Shown here: positions 41,360 through 50,554 of the stretch, piece by piece | Layout: the number at the start of each line of letters is the position of its first letter | Position numbering within the stretch: position 1 is the first letter of the stretch | Assembly (NCBI RefSeq): GCF_010078385.1 | Contig: NZ_SIJC01000007.1 | Span: 158,758-222,757 of the forward strand | Source of the DNA: Chengkuizengella sediminis | Lineage (GTDB): Bacteria > Bacillota > Bacilli > Paenibacillales > KCTC-33759 | Direction of reading: 5' to 3' | DNA length: 64,000 nt | The notes under the pieces: generated by a model | What the model was told of the DNA's origin: nothing | The model's input: the letters and a program-made list of their open reading frames with translations, nothing else | Databases searched by the model: none | Program-made: the position numbers and the translations under genes

Positions 41360-42556
41360 ATGTCACAACATGCAACTAGGCAAAATAAGCTGCAACAAAA
41401 ATTAAAAGAGAATCAGCTACATGGTTTTTTAGTCACTCAAAATGTAGATATTTTTTATTTAACAGGTTCTATGCAAACAGGATATTTGTTTATCCCAGTA
41501 GAAGGAGAGGCTGTTTTTTATGTGCGTCGAAGTGTTCAACGTGCTCAAGAAGAAAGTTCTTGTATCGTAAAAGCTTTGGGGTCTTTTAGGAATTTTGGAG
41601 AAACACTTAAAAATGATTTTCCCCAAGTTTTCGAATCTAAAAATGAACCTATAGTAGCAACAGAATTTGATGTGCTTCCTATTCAAATATTTAATAGACT
41701 ACAATCCATTATGCCTGATGTAAAGTGGAAGGATGGATCAGTCTTTATTCGAGAGATTAGAATGATTAAATCTCCTGATGAAATTTTAAAAATTAAATTT
41801 GCAGCAAGTGCAGTTAATCAAGCATTGGAAACAGCTTTAGGTAAACTGAAGGCAGGCATGACTGAAGTGGAGTGGATGAGTGAAATTGAATACTCTCTTC
41901 GTTTACAAGGGCATGTTGGGTTAATGAGAATGAGAGGATTTAACCAAGAGCTTGTTACCGGTATGGTAGCTGCTGGTATTTCAGCAGCAAAACCTACTTA
42001 TTTCGATGGACCTGCTGGAGGAGAGGGGTTAAGTCCAGCAAGTCCTCAGGGGTCAGGGAAAAACATCATAGATAAAAATGTACCGATATTGGTTGATTTA
42101 GGTTGTTGTATTGACGGTTATGTTATTGACCAAACTCGAACTGTGGTAATAGGAGAATTATCAGAGGAATTAGTCAAAGCCTATCAAACTTCTGAACAAA
42201 TTCTAAAATCCACCGAGGCTTTGTTAAAACCAGGTACTATTTGTGAAGATTTATATATTAATGCACTCGAGCTCGCAGATGAAGTAGGGTTAAAAGAACA
42301 TTTTATGGGATATGGAACGGATCAAGTAAAATTTTTAGGGCATGGTATAGGCATGGAAATTGATGAATACCCTGTACTTGCTAAAGGGTTTAAATACGAA
42401 CTAGAACCTGGCATGGTCATTGCAGTTGAACCTAAATTTACTTTTCCTGAAAATGGTGTTGTGGGAATAGAAGATACCTACCTTATAACGGAAGATGGAT
42501 TTGAGAAATTATCAATTACTAGAGATGGGATCATTCGTATTAGCGAATCTATTTAA
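41360..42556 (+). CDS. M24 metallopeptidase (Xaa-Pro aminopeptidase/creatinase fold)
   Basis: 398 residues with a creatinase N-domain (1-130) and a pita-bread catalytic domain. The five metal ligands can be placed: VDLGC (Asp), DQTRT (Asp), FLGHGIGMEIDE (His), AVEPKF (Glu) and GIEDTY (Glu). It probably removes N-terminal residues preceding proline, or hydrolyses a related imide. It follows the methyltransferase gene by 31 bases and ends in a strong terminator. A role linked to the methyltransferase is possible but unproven. Confidence 0.93.
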   Translation: MSQHATRQNKLQQKLKENQLHGFLVTQNVDIFYLTGSMQTGYLFIPVEGEAVFYVRRSVQRAQEESSCIVKALGSFRNFGETLKNDFPQVFESKNEPIVATEFDVLPIQIFNRLQSIMPDVKWKDGSVFIREIRMIKSPDEILKIKFAASAVNQALETALGKLKAGMTEVEWMSEIEYSLRLQGHVGLMRMRGFNQELVTGMVAAGISAAKPTYFDGPAGGEGLSPASPQGSGKNIIDKNVPILVDLGCCIDGYVIDQTRTVVIGELSEELVKAYQTSEQILKSTEALLKPGTICEDLYINALELADEVGLKEHFMGYGTDQVKFLGHGIGMEIDEYPVLAKGFKYELEPGMVIAVEPKFTFPENGVVGIEDTYLITEDGFEKLSITRDGIIRISESI

Positions 42557-42580
42557 TAACTTTTTAATATTATAGATAGA

Positions 42581-42610
42581 AACGTTGGATCATAAGCTCC
42601 AACGTTTTTT
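42581..42610 (+). terminator. Rho-independent terminator of the methyltransferase-M24 unit
   Basis: AACGTTGGA (42581-42589) pairs with TCCAACGTT (42598-42606), followed by TTTT. Confidence 0.85.
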
Positions 42611-42788
42611 ATGTTTAAAATAGTCATATTCTACTATAAGTCCTAATATTGAATTATAAATCTATCAAATCCAACATAGATATTTTTACATTAAATTAAT
42701 AAAAAACTGGATTTTTTTTAACAAAACTCCTATAATATTAAAAATATTGCCATTAATCAACAACACTTAACTATTGGGAGGAACTGTA

Positions 42789-44354
42789 ATGTCTTTTGTT
42801 TTTAATAAAAAGAACTTAATTATTTTACTAGCTACCATCTTTATCTTATCTTTATTTATTTCTTGGAAATCTATCAATGAAACGGATGCCGCAACCACTT
42901 CATTTCGATTTGTGGTCATGGGTGATAGCAGAGGATCTAGTGATGGTATTAATGAAACAACATTACGATCTTTATTAACAGAAGTTGAATCATTGCCTAT
43001 TCAACCGGAGTTTATATTTTTCACAGGTGATCAAGTGATGGGTGGGTCAGATGTAGCTCAGGAATTGTCCGATTGGAATGATCTAGTAGATGATTATTTT
43101 CCATTAAATAAGATATATCCTGCACTTGGAAATCACGAAGATGATGAGACGATTTTTAGCAATTCATTAACTCACCTTCCCACAAATCAATTAGAAGGGT
43201 ACCAGAGGACATCTTATTATTTTGATTATGGAAATGCTAGATTTATAACTTTAAATTCTAATCGCAAAGATCAAAATGGGAACTACATTATTGACTCAGT
43301 TCAACGTACGTGGTTAGAAAGTATTCTTGAAAAAAGCGGGAAAACACATCATTTTGTTCAATTTCATGTTCCAGCATATCCAATTGGAGCACATTATGGA
43401 AAGTCCCTTGATGCAAATCGTGAACAAAGAGATGCACTTTGGGATATATTTGATGAATACAATGTATCAGCTGTTATGACAGGACATGAACACAACTATA
43501 ACCGACGTGAAATAGACAGTTCATTTAATGCAACTGGTTATAGATTTGAAAATAGTATATATCAAGTAACGATAGGTGGGGCTGGAGCACCATTATCAAC
43601 TACAAATCGAGATTCACAGAATGTAGAGATAGGTCCAATAGCAAGCTATCATTATATGGTAGTTGATGTAGTAGATGAAATCGCAAAATTCAACTTATAT
43701 GATATGAATAGCAATTTAATAGATTCTTTTGAGGTTAAACGAAGTTCGACACAATCTCCAACTACTACGACTATAGATTTTCAAAATGGTCTGTATCCAA
43801 CTTCAGCATATGAAGGTACGTCTGATAGTTATCTTTCTGAGAATGACTCCATTGTATACTTTGGTTCTGAAGCAACATTACTCATCGATGGAGATGATCC
43901 TTCAAGAACTGGCAAAAATAAATATGCTATTTTGAAGTGGGATGTTTCAGATATTCCTGAAAACAAATCAGCTATTTCTGCTAATATAACTTTGGACGTA
44001 ACTGACGCTAGTTCAAGTTCATATGAAATATATGCATTAAAACGTGATTGGTCTGAAGCAGAAGTATCTTGGGAGGAAAATACTAATGGTTCAAATTGGG
44101 AACAATTTGGAGCAGATAGTCTATCAGATCGTGGTTCATCAGTATTAGGTGTCATTACGGCTAATACTACTGGTACATATACAGTTGAATTAAATGGTGA
44201 CGGAATTTCAGTTGTTCAGTCTTGGATCGATGATTCATCCTTAAATTATGGATTGATTATAGCAAATTCAAGCAATACAAATGGTCTTGATATTAGCTCT
44301 AGTGAAGCAGTAAATTCAACTCTGCGTCCTAAACTTACTATCAATTATGAGTAG
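42789..44354 (+). CDS. Secreted metallophosphatase with C-terminal DNRLRE-type domain
   Basis: 521 residues from ATG 42789 after GGGAGG. A signal peptide (about 1-34) precedes a purple-acid-phosphatase-like metallophosphoesterase (40-320) with a full set of ligands: VVMGDSRG, FFTGDQ, LGNHED, QFHVPAYP and MTGHEHNYNRRE. Residues 345-521 are a beta-rich DNRLRE/CBM-like module (KYAILKWDVSDIPENKSAI, WSEAEVSWEE, LNYGLIIANS) that probably binds wall polysaccharide. It should act outside the cell on phosphate esters. It heads a group with two membrane proteins, a ligand-less paralogue and a lipoprotein. Confidence 0.92.
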   Translation: MSFVFNKKNLIILLATIFILSLFISWKSINETDAATTSFRFVVMGDSRGSSDGINETTLRSLLTEVESLPIQPEFIFFTGDQVMGGSDVAQELSDWNDLVDDYFPLNKIYPALGNHEDDETIFSNSLTHLPTNQLEGYQRTSYYFDYGNARFITLNSNRKDQNGNYIIDSVQRTWLESILEKSGKTHHFVQFHVPAYPIGAHYGKSLDANREQRDALWDIFDEYNVSAVMTGHEHNYNRREIDSSFNATGYRFENSIYQVTIGGAGAPLSTTNRDSQNVEIGPIASYHYMVVDVVDEIAKFNLYDMNSNLIDSFEVKRSSTQSPTTTTIDFQNGLYPTSAYEGTSDSYLSENDSIVYFGSEATLLIDGDDPSRTGKNKYAILKWDVSDIPENKSAISANITLDVTDASSSSYEIYALKRDWSEAEVSWEENTNGSNWEQFGADSLSDRGSSVLGVITANTTGTYTVELNGDGISVVQSWIDDSSLNYGLIIANSSNTNGLDISSSEAVNSTLRPKLTINYE

Positions 44355-44489
44355 TAGTATCATTTAGTTGTAAAGCTGAGGCTCACTTTTCATTTACAAA
44401 TAGACTTGTAGTGTACGGTCCATTGGCAATTGCTCTCTTAAATTAAATATTATTTAAACTAGAATTACAGGAGGCTGGTTAAAACCATA

Positions 44490-45059
44490 ATGAAGCCGAT
44501 ATTTTCTGCACGTGATTTGGCGGTTACGCAAGCTGGTGTTGCCGCCCTTCTTTTTATACTCATGCCTATATTACATTGGGTAGATGATAGTCAATATAAA
44601 TGGTTATCGATTTTTCATGGTGTTGGTGCAACACTTACGATACTAGTAAGCTGTTATATGTTACATTTGGTATACCCATTATTAAGAGGAAAAGATGGGG
44701 CAGTTAAACGATTAAAATTCGTTTTGTGGTTAGTCAATATTTTAACCTTAGCTTCCATTATCACTGCCAACTGGTTATATATTGGGTACCGGGCACCTGA
44801 TGGGGCTAGGCAGTGGTTTATTTATCATCACCCTTCTATTCATCTAATATTGATGGAATATAAAGAATTTGTGGCGTTATTTCCCTTACCATTAGGTATA
44901 GGGGCGTTATGGATTTTGCATCGATTTGGGAAACAGATGGAACAAACAACGAATACGGCCATTTCTTCAGTGATCGCAATTTTATTAACAATCATGTGGG
45001 TTTGTTTAATCATAGGATTTGTTTTTGGACTTGCAATGGTGAAAATAAAAGGAGTATAG
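44490..45059 (+). CDS. Multi-pass membrane protein of unknown function
   Basis: 189 residues with about five membrane segments (about 18-35, 43-63, 77-97, 124-145 and 160-182). Between the third and fourth lies GYRAPDGARQWFIYHHPSIH, rich in Arg/His, possibly heme- or metal-binding. No family is recognised. ATG 44490 lies after AGGAGG (spacing is long, about 14). The gene ends with TAG directly followed by the GTG of the next gene, so the two are coupled. Confidence 0.75.
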   Translation: MKPIFSARDLAVTQAGVAALLFILMPILHWVDDSQYKWLSIFHGVGATLTILVSCYMLHLVYPLLRGKDGAVKRLKFVLWLVNILTLASIITANWLYIGYRAPDGARQWFIYHHPSIHLILMEYKEFVALFPLPLGIGALWILHRFGKQMEQTTNTAISSVIAILLTIMWVCLIIGFVFGLAMVKIKGV

Positions 45060-45434
45060 GTGAGATATATGATCAAACAAAGAAAAACTGGAGAGATATT
45101 GGCGGTGTTTATATCTATTTTTCTAGGTTTGTCTGCATTAATAGCTAGCCATATATGGAGTATTACAAATCCAGCAGCTGCAAATTATGTTTTGTTAAAA
45201 GTTGGTTCTTGGCTCCCCGGTTGGTGGGGAATAGGTACTTACGCAGGAAAAGAAATGATTGGTCTTATATTTTGGATTGTGAGTTGGATTATATTACACT
45301 TCATATTAAAAAACATACAAGTTTCATTAAAAAAGTGGTTGACTGTTTTTATGTTTAGTATATTTGCATTATTAATAATTACCTGGCCACCTATTTATCA
45401 TGCAATTTGGGGCTGGCTACCTACAAAACCTTAA
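45060..45434 (+). CDS. Membrane protein of unknown function
   Basis: 124 residues with three membrane helices (about 12-32, 67-85 and 93-113). The loop VGSWLPGWWGIGTYAGKE is Trp/Gly-rich. GTG 45060 abuts the upstream stop and sits 5 bases after AAGGAG; ATG 45069 is the alternative. No family is recognised. It appears to be translated together with the 44490 gene, and may form a complex with it. Confidence 0.7.
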   Translation: MRYMIKQRKTGEILAVFISIFLGLSALIASHIWSITNPAAANYVLLKVGSWLPGWWGIGTYAGKEMIGLIFWIVSWIILHFILKNIQVSLKKWLTVFMFSIFALLIITWPPIYHAIWGWLPTKP

Positions 45435-45481
45435 CAAGAACCTGCACTAAGAGGATGACATTTAGCAGGAGGCTATTATTT

Positions 45482-46879
45482 ATGTCTGTTCAAAATAAAT
45501 ATAAATTGAGTTTTTCTATAACTTTTGTTGTCATCGTTTTACTAAGTTCATTTTGGATGACTTCTATACCGTCTTCAGGATTTTTAAATTCTGAGGAAAA
45601 TCAATCTATTCAGTTTAGGTTTGGGTATATTAAACCATCTAATGAGTCTAAGAATTTGGGGGGAATTTTTGAAAGTATAAAAGATGTAACCTATTTTGCA
45701 GGAGCAGATCGATTATCAAATAACGATAATGGAACTAACTTATCTAACTTTTATCCTTTTTTTGATGACGTATCCACGGAACTTTCATTTAATGAAAAAT
45801 ATACTTACTTACCTTATGATATGACTGGTAAATATGGTAGAAGTGTATATGCTATAGATTATGTAAATGCAATAATGTTATTTCTACGTGGGGATGAGTT
45901 AATTAGTCAAAATGCAGCCTCATATCAAATAGAGTGGCTTAAATCTATGATTGAAACAAGTGATCAACTTTATCACATTATTTTTATCAATGAAGTACCA
46001 CAATCTCCATGGTTTTGGGATGTGATGGATGAGTTACAAATTAATTTAGTGATAACTGAAAATGAATTGTACTCTCCATCATCATTAGTTGTTCAAGAGC
46101 CATCTGATTGGGCATCTGCATTTGTAGATCATTGGGACGTATGGAATTTCAGTTCAAATTCTAACATTCAAACCCTATTACTTGATGCACTTGATGTGGA
46201 TTTGACAATAACTGCACTAGACCTATCAGGTGAACCAATCGATCAAATGAAGCAGAATCTCTCATCTTTGCAATATGATGAGTTTGTTCAGACGAATACG
46301 ATGATACCAATTCAATCATTATGGCGATATCATCAAGGTTCTGATCAAATCAGGTCTACTATACCTGAAGGGTATGATATAACAGGTGAGAATCCAATTA
46401 CTGAACGTTATCAAATCCCATCTGATGATTGGCGAAGTCAAGGTTATGATGATTCCAATTGGAATGTTGGCCAAGGTCCATTTGGAGATATGAATGAGAA
46501 GATTCCATTAAACTTAAATCAAAAGTTACCTAAATTAAACGATTCAGTAACTTATTATTTCAGAAAAACATTTGATTTACTAGATGATCCATTTCAAATT
46601 GATCATTTGTTTATATATATGACGTTTGAGGATGGCTATGTTGCTTATTTAAACGGAGAAGAGATTAGTCGTGATGGAATGAAGGTGGGATTGACCACTC
46701 ATAACACATTGGCTCAACCAAATGAAACTTATATCTATGAAGAAAAAGATATAACAAATCATAGAGATAAGCTAGTCGTTGGACAAAATACGATAACAGT
46801 TGAAGTTCATCGAAGTCATCCTAAATCATCGAATTTCATTTTTGATCTTAGTTTAATTTATCAAATAGAAAACAAATGA
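45482..46879 (+). CDS. Degenerate metallophosphatase-like secreted protein with C-terminal beta-sandwich
   Basis: 465 residues from ATG 45482 after GGAGG. A signal/anchor (about 7-27) precedes a domain with the skeleton of the neighbouring metallophosphatase (YAIDYVNAIMLFLRGDEL, YQIEWLKSMIE, HIIFINEVPQSPW) but without its ligands. FAGAD stands where FTGDQ should be, no GNHE block exists, and ITENEL replaces the GHEH motif. The last part (WRSQGYDDSNWNVGQGPFGD, FEDGYVAYLNGEEISRDGM) is a jelly-roll often attached to such phosphatases. It is probably a non-catalytic binding or regulatory partner. Confidence 0.72.
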   Translation: MSVQNKYKLSFSITFVVIVLLSSFWMTSIPSSGFLNSEENQSIQFRFGYIKPSNESKNLGGIFESIKDVTYFAGADRLSNNDNGTNLSNFYPFFDDVSTELSFNEKYTYLPYDMTGKYGRSVYAIDYVNAIMLFLRGDELISQNAASYQIEWLKSMIETSDQLYHIIFINEVPQSPWFWDVMDELQINLVITENELYSPSSLVVQEPSDWASAFVDHWDVWNFSSNSNIQTLLLDALDVDLTITALDLSGEPIDQMKQNLSSLQYDEFVQTNTMIPIQSLWRYHQGSDQIRSTIPEGYDITGENPITERYQIPSDDWRSQGYDDSNWNVGQGPFGDMNEKIPLNLNQKLPKLNDSVTYYFRKTFDLLDDPFQIDHLFIYMTFEDGYVAYLNGEEISRDGMKVGLTTHNTLAQPNETYIYEEKDITNHRDKLVVGQNTITVEVHRSHPKSSNFIFDLSLIYQIENK

Positions 46880-46894
46880 ATGAGGACATAAATC

Positions 46895-47236
46895 ATGAAA
46901 ATGAGAACATATATGATCATGTTATGTATCATGATATTGCAGGGCTGTGGAAATCAATCCTCCCAATATCAATTAATAGCATCAATTCAATTTACTAACC
47001 AACACCTTATGATTGATAATGGTGATTCTTTTGTTTGGGAGAATTCTCTGATTACAATAAACGATGAATATACTTATGAGATGGAATATATCCCTAGAGG
47101 TAAAACAAGTATTCCATATCAAATGTTTCTTAACGAAAAAGGTGAAGTATATCAGCCTAGTTTACTAAAGGTTCGAAATGTAGAAGTTATTGTACCTAAG
47201 TTTGATGGCAAAAACGATGCTGTTTATACCTGGTAA
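46895..47236 (+). CDS. Small lipoprotein
   Basis: 113 residues. The first 18 form a lipoprotein signal ending LQGC, so Cys18 should be lipidated and the protein held on the outer face of the membrane. The mature part is a short beta-rich domain (YEMEYIPRGKTSIPYQMFLN), of no recognised family. It starts 15 bases after the pseudo-metallophosphatase gene, so it is likely the last gene of that group. Confidence 0.75.
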   Translation: MKMRTYMIMLCIMILQGCGNQSSQYQLIASIQFTNQHLMIDNGDSFVWENSLITINDEYTYEMEYIPRGKTSIPYQMFLNEKGEVYQPSLLKVRNVEVIVPKFDGKNDAVYTW

Positions 47237-47356
47237 TAGTGTTTACTATATAACAATATCAACCAATAAGTGGTAAAATTTCATTTACTTTCATAACTTA
47301 AATAGAGTAGAATTTAAGGTAATTAATGCAAAATTTATATTTAAGGAGAATGGTAA

Positions 47357-48550
47357 ATGGAGAATACAGGGGAAGAACAAATGAAAGAAGGTCAGATAAG
47401 ACTAGATAAATGGGATCCGTTTGAATGGTATAAACAGAAGAGGGAAAATGAACCTATTTATTTTGATAACAAGTCAGGTCAATGGAACGCTTTTTTATAT
47501 GATGATGTTAATTACATATTAAGTAATTATGAACAATTTTCATCTGCAAGATATCAAGCTGGGGAAAGAGATCCTTTTGGAAATAGCCTTCTTTTTATTG
47601 ATCCTCCAAAACATAAACAGATGAGAGATTTAGTAAATAAATCTTTTACTCCTAAAGTAATGCGTTCATGGGAACCTCGTATTGAATATATTTCAGATAC
47701 ATTAATTGACGATATGATAGGGAAAACAACGATAGAGCTGGTAAATGACTTTTCCATGCCATTACCTGTCATTGTTATTGCAAATATGCTGGGAGTCCCT
47801 ACTGAGGAATTAAATCTGTTCAAAAAATGGTCAGATCAAATGGTTGAAGGAGACTATAATGCATCTGAAGAAGAGATAAAAATTACAAGAGAAAAATATG
47901 AAAACACGATGAAAGAGTTATTCCATTACTTTTCAGAAATTATAAATCATAAGAAAAACCATTTACAGGAAGATATCATCTCAATATTACTTCAAGCTGA
48001 AGTGGACGGTAAAAAAGTTACACATGAAGAATTAATTGGTTTTTGTATTTTACTACTTGTTGCAGGAAATGAAACGACAACTAATTTGATTACTAACGCT
48101 GTGTATACCCTTTTGGATGATCAGGATAGTTTTCATAAATTAAAACAGGATCTACAGTTGTTACCTTCAGCAATAGAAGAGGTATTACGTCACAGGTCAC
48201 CCATACAATCTATGAATCGTAAGGTTAAAAAAGATATAAAGTTTAGAGGAATGCAGCTAAAAGAAGGGGATTTGATTAATGCTTTTATTGGTTCAGCTAA
48301 TCGTGATGAGTCAAAATTTCTTCATGCTGATCAGTTTATTATAGATAGAAACCCAAATCACCATATAGCGTTTGGTAGTGGAATTCATTTTTGTTTAGGT
48401 GCACCACTTGCTAGAATGGAAGCTCGGATCGCTTTAGCAAAACTTATAGAAAGTGTTCCTAATATGCATTTTTCAGATGATATGGAAATACAACCAATAA
48501 ATAGTATGGTTGTATACGGATTAAAGAAATTACCAATTCGAATAAAATAA
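47357..48550 (+). CDS. Cytochrome P450 (YjiB/CYP109-like)
   Basis: 397 residues, soluble. I-helix LLVAGNETTTNL, ExxR in EEVLRHRSP, and heme loop FGSGIHFCLGAPLARMEA. The AGNETTT sequence is as in B. subtilis YjiB (CYP109B1), which hydroxylates fatty acids, statins and terpenoids. ATG 47357 follows AAGGAG by 8 bases. It is clearly different from the P450 at 38049, so this is not a recent duplication. Redox partners are not encoded here. A terminator follows. Confidence 0.94.
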   Translation: MENTGEEQMKEGQIRLDKWDPFEWYKQKRENEPIYFDNKSGQWNAFLYDDVNYILSNYEQFSSARYQAGERDPFGNSLLFIDPPKHKQMRDLVNKSFTPKVMRSWEPRIEYISDTLIDDMIGKTTIELVNDFSMPLPVIVIANMLGVPTEELNLFKKWSDQMVEGDYNASEEEIKITREKYENTMKELFHYFSEIINHKKNHLQEDIISILLQAEVDGKKVTHEELIGFCILLLVAGNETTTNLITNAVYTLLDDQDSFHKLKQDLQLLPSAIEEVLRHRSPIQSMNRKVKKDIKFRGMQLKEGDLINAFIGSANRDESKFLHADQFIIDRNPNHHIAFGSGIHFCLGAPLARMEARIALAKLIESVPNMHFSDDMEIQPINSMVVYGLKKLPIRIK

Positions 48551-48562
48551 TGGATGTTATTA

Positions 48563-48606
48563 AAAAATCATCATCATTGTCTTAAGGAGCAATGGTGATG
48601 ATTTTT
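48563..48606 (+). terminator. Terminator after the second P450
   Basis: AAAATCATCATCATTG pairs with CAATGGTGATGATTTT across a 10-base loop, with flanking A and T runs. Confidence 0.8.
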
Positions 48607-48678
48607 ATTTTATCTAATAGAAGCCCCCTACTTCGAGCATAAAGTGTTTAGTAAGGGATGAAATGTAAGTGGGATAAC

Positions 48679-49776
48679 TTACTGTTCTTTAGGATGAAAT
48701 TCTTCCTCAGGCAAACGAATCCATTTCTGTAAATATCCTTGAACATATAATTCCTTAATTAAAATCGTAAGGATTGGAGCAAGAATCAAACCTGCAATGC
48801 CAAACAGCGATAAAGATATAATCATAAAAGTAAGCATCGTAAAAGCAGATACTCCAAGAGAATCACCCACAATTTTCGGTTCTAAAATTTGTCTTAACCC
48901 AATCACTACGACCCATACAACTGTTAATTTAATTGCCAAGCTTGTATTACCAACGATGAACAAATATATAACCCATGGTAAAAAAACAGTAGAGACCCCA
49001 AGTAAAGGTAATAAATCAAAAACGGCAGCTAACAAGGAAACTGAAAAAGCATTATTAACTCCAAAGATTAACAACGAAATAAATATAACAACAAAGGTAA
49101 GACTAATTAATTTAAACTGTGCTTTTATGTAACTTACAATTCCTTTTAGTACATAATCTTTTAAAAAGTAAAATGCTGACTTAAATGTATTCGGCGTTTT
49201 TTCTTTGGCTACTGATTTCCAATCTGCAATTTCAACACTTAAAAAATAAGCTAATATTAAACCAATAAAAAAGTTCACTATAAATGATGAAAATGAAGAG
49301 AGTATGGCTGTGAGGCTAATTAGAAACCATTCTGCTAATTGCGCTCCTTTTTCTGTGATTGTAGAAGCGTAGCTTTTAATTTGATCCGTTATATTATCTG
49401 GGAGTGCCTGATATTCTGAACTAATAAATTCAACTTGTGCAATGATTTCATCTTGAATAATGACTTGGTATTCAAATATTTTACTTGTGAAGGACTCCAT
49501 TTGATTTATAAACAATGCTCCTCCACCAATAAAAGCTCCCAAAACCACTAAAATAAATAAAAGCATGGATATAGCAGTAGCAATTGATTTTTTTATCCCT
49601 TTTCGGTTTAGAAAACGGGCAAAAGGTTCAATGATAAGGAAAATAAAAAAGGAGAAAAAGACTGGTGCAGCTATCTTGTACAAATAACTAAAAACCCACA
49701 TCGTTAAAAAAACAGTTAACACAACAAGTCCAATATCAATGGCTGTTTTGTAATACTTTCTATAAAAGGAAATCAT
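48679..49776 (-). CDS. AI-2E family transporter
   Basis: 365 residues from the ATG at 49776. There are eight or so membrane segments, with a large extracytoplasmic loop (ALFINQMESFTSKIFEYQVI) and the C-terminal family blocks LLPLLGVSTVFLPWVIYLF, GLRQILEPKIVGDSLGVSAF and GIAGLILAPILTILI. The group was named for AI-2 export, but members also act as Na+/H+ antiporters. An upstream in-frame ATG at 49836 would add 20 residues without improving the ribosome site. It is a single gene. Confidence 0.92.
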   Translation of the reverse strand: MISFYRKYYKTAIDIGLVVLTVFLTMWVFSYLYKIAAPVFFSFFIFLIIEPFARFLNRKGIKKSIATAISMLLFILVVLGAFIGGGALFINQMESFTSKIFEYQVIIQDEIIAQVEFISSEYQALPDNITDQIKSYASTITEKGAQLAEWFLISLTAILSSFSSFIVNFFIGLILAYFLSVEIADWKSVAKEKTPNTFKSAFYFLKDYVLKGIVSYIKAQFKLISLTFVVIFISLLIFGVNNAFSVSLLAAVFDLLPLLGVSTVFLPWVIYLFIVGNTSLAIKLTVVWVVVIGLRQILEPKIVGDSLGVSAFTMLTFMIISLSLFGIAGLILAPILTILIKELYVQGYLQKWIRLPEEEFHPKEQ

Positions 49777-49947
49777 ACATCTACCCCATATTTCATATAT
49801 TTTTAAAAATCTTACATAAATTATACTGAATTTCATTTATTTTCTCAAACATAGCATCAATTGGACATGCCTATTAATTTTTAGTAACATAATAGAATAA
49901 ATATTACTATTGTAAATAAATCAAAATGATAGATGGGAGGAAGGAAT

Positions 49948-50325
49948 ATGTTTCGATTAGGACAAAAAGTAGTGATAGTAGAAGATAAATTTGAGCAAAA
50001 CCTTCCCGTAGGATCATATGGATATATCATTGCAGTTGATAAAAATCCTGACAATGCATTTGACTTTGTGTTGCGAGTACCCAAATCTGGAAAACATATA
50101 TATGTTCCAGCATGTGATATAGAAACGGAAGAAGTATTATTAAGAAGAGAAGCTGAAAAAGTAGAAAGAGAAGCTTTGATAGATTTTGCGCTAGCCACAA
50201 AAAATGAAGAACTGTTCAATAAAGTGATGAATGGGAATCATATAGATACAACAGATGAGTCCAAAGAAAACCCACTGAGCCACGATGAATTTTTGAAGCA
50301 GGTTCATTTGAAAGCTTGGATATAA
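49948..50325 (+). CDS. KOW/SH3-like plus IDEAL-domain protein
   Basis: 125 residues from ATG 49948 after GGGAGGAAGGA. Residues 1-60 form a small beta barrel (RLGQKVVIVEDKFEQNLPVG, YGYIIAVDKN, HIYVPACDIE). Residues 75-95 (REALIDFALATKNEELFNKV) fit the IDEAL motif, a short helical hook found in Bacilli (ComK/ClpC adaptor-like contexts and YpiB). It may be a protein-protein adaptor. No function is assigned. Two terminators follow. Confidence 0.65.
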   Translation: MFRLGQKVVIVEDKFEQNLPVGSYGYIIAVDKNPDNAFDFVLRVPKSGKHIYVPACDIETEEVLLRREAEKVEREALIDFALATKNEELFNKVMNGNHIDTTDESKENPLSHDEFLKQVHLKAWI

Positions 50326-50378
50326 TAGTAAGCTTTCTTAGATATATGATAGATCGAAGTTGTAATTTAACTTTATTT

Positions 50379-50412
50379 AATAGACCTCCTTTTCAGGATG
50401 GTCTATTTTTTT
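50379..50412 (+). terminator. Rho-independent terminator
   Basis: AATAGACC (50379-50386) pairs with GGTCTATT (50400-50407), followed by TTTTT. Confidence 0.8.
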
Positions 50413-50418
50413 AAATAA

Positions 50419-50462
50419 AAAAAGAGGTTGCACCCGCTTGTTAATATACAATCTCTTTTTTG
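50419..50462. terminator. Second hairpin upstream of the sensor kinase
   Basis: AAAAAGAGGTTG (50419-50430) pairs with CAATCTCTTTTT (50449-50460) with one G-U pair. It lies just after the previous terminator and 95 bases before the kinase start; it could be a terminator or an attenuator. Confidence 0.55.
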
Positions 50463-50554
50463 TTTGGTAAAATGCAGGTGTAATAGTTTCCAAACTTTAG
50501 AATTAAAAGGTTTTTTTAACTTAATTAAAATCATTGGTATAAGGGGATATTTTT

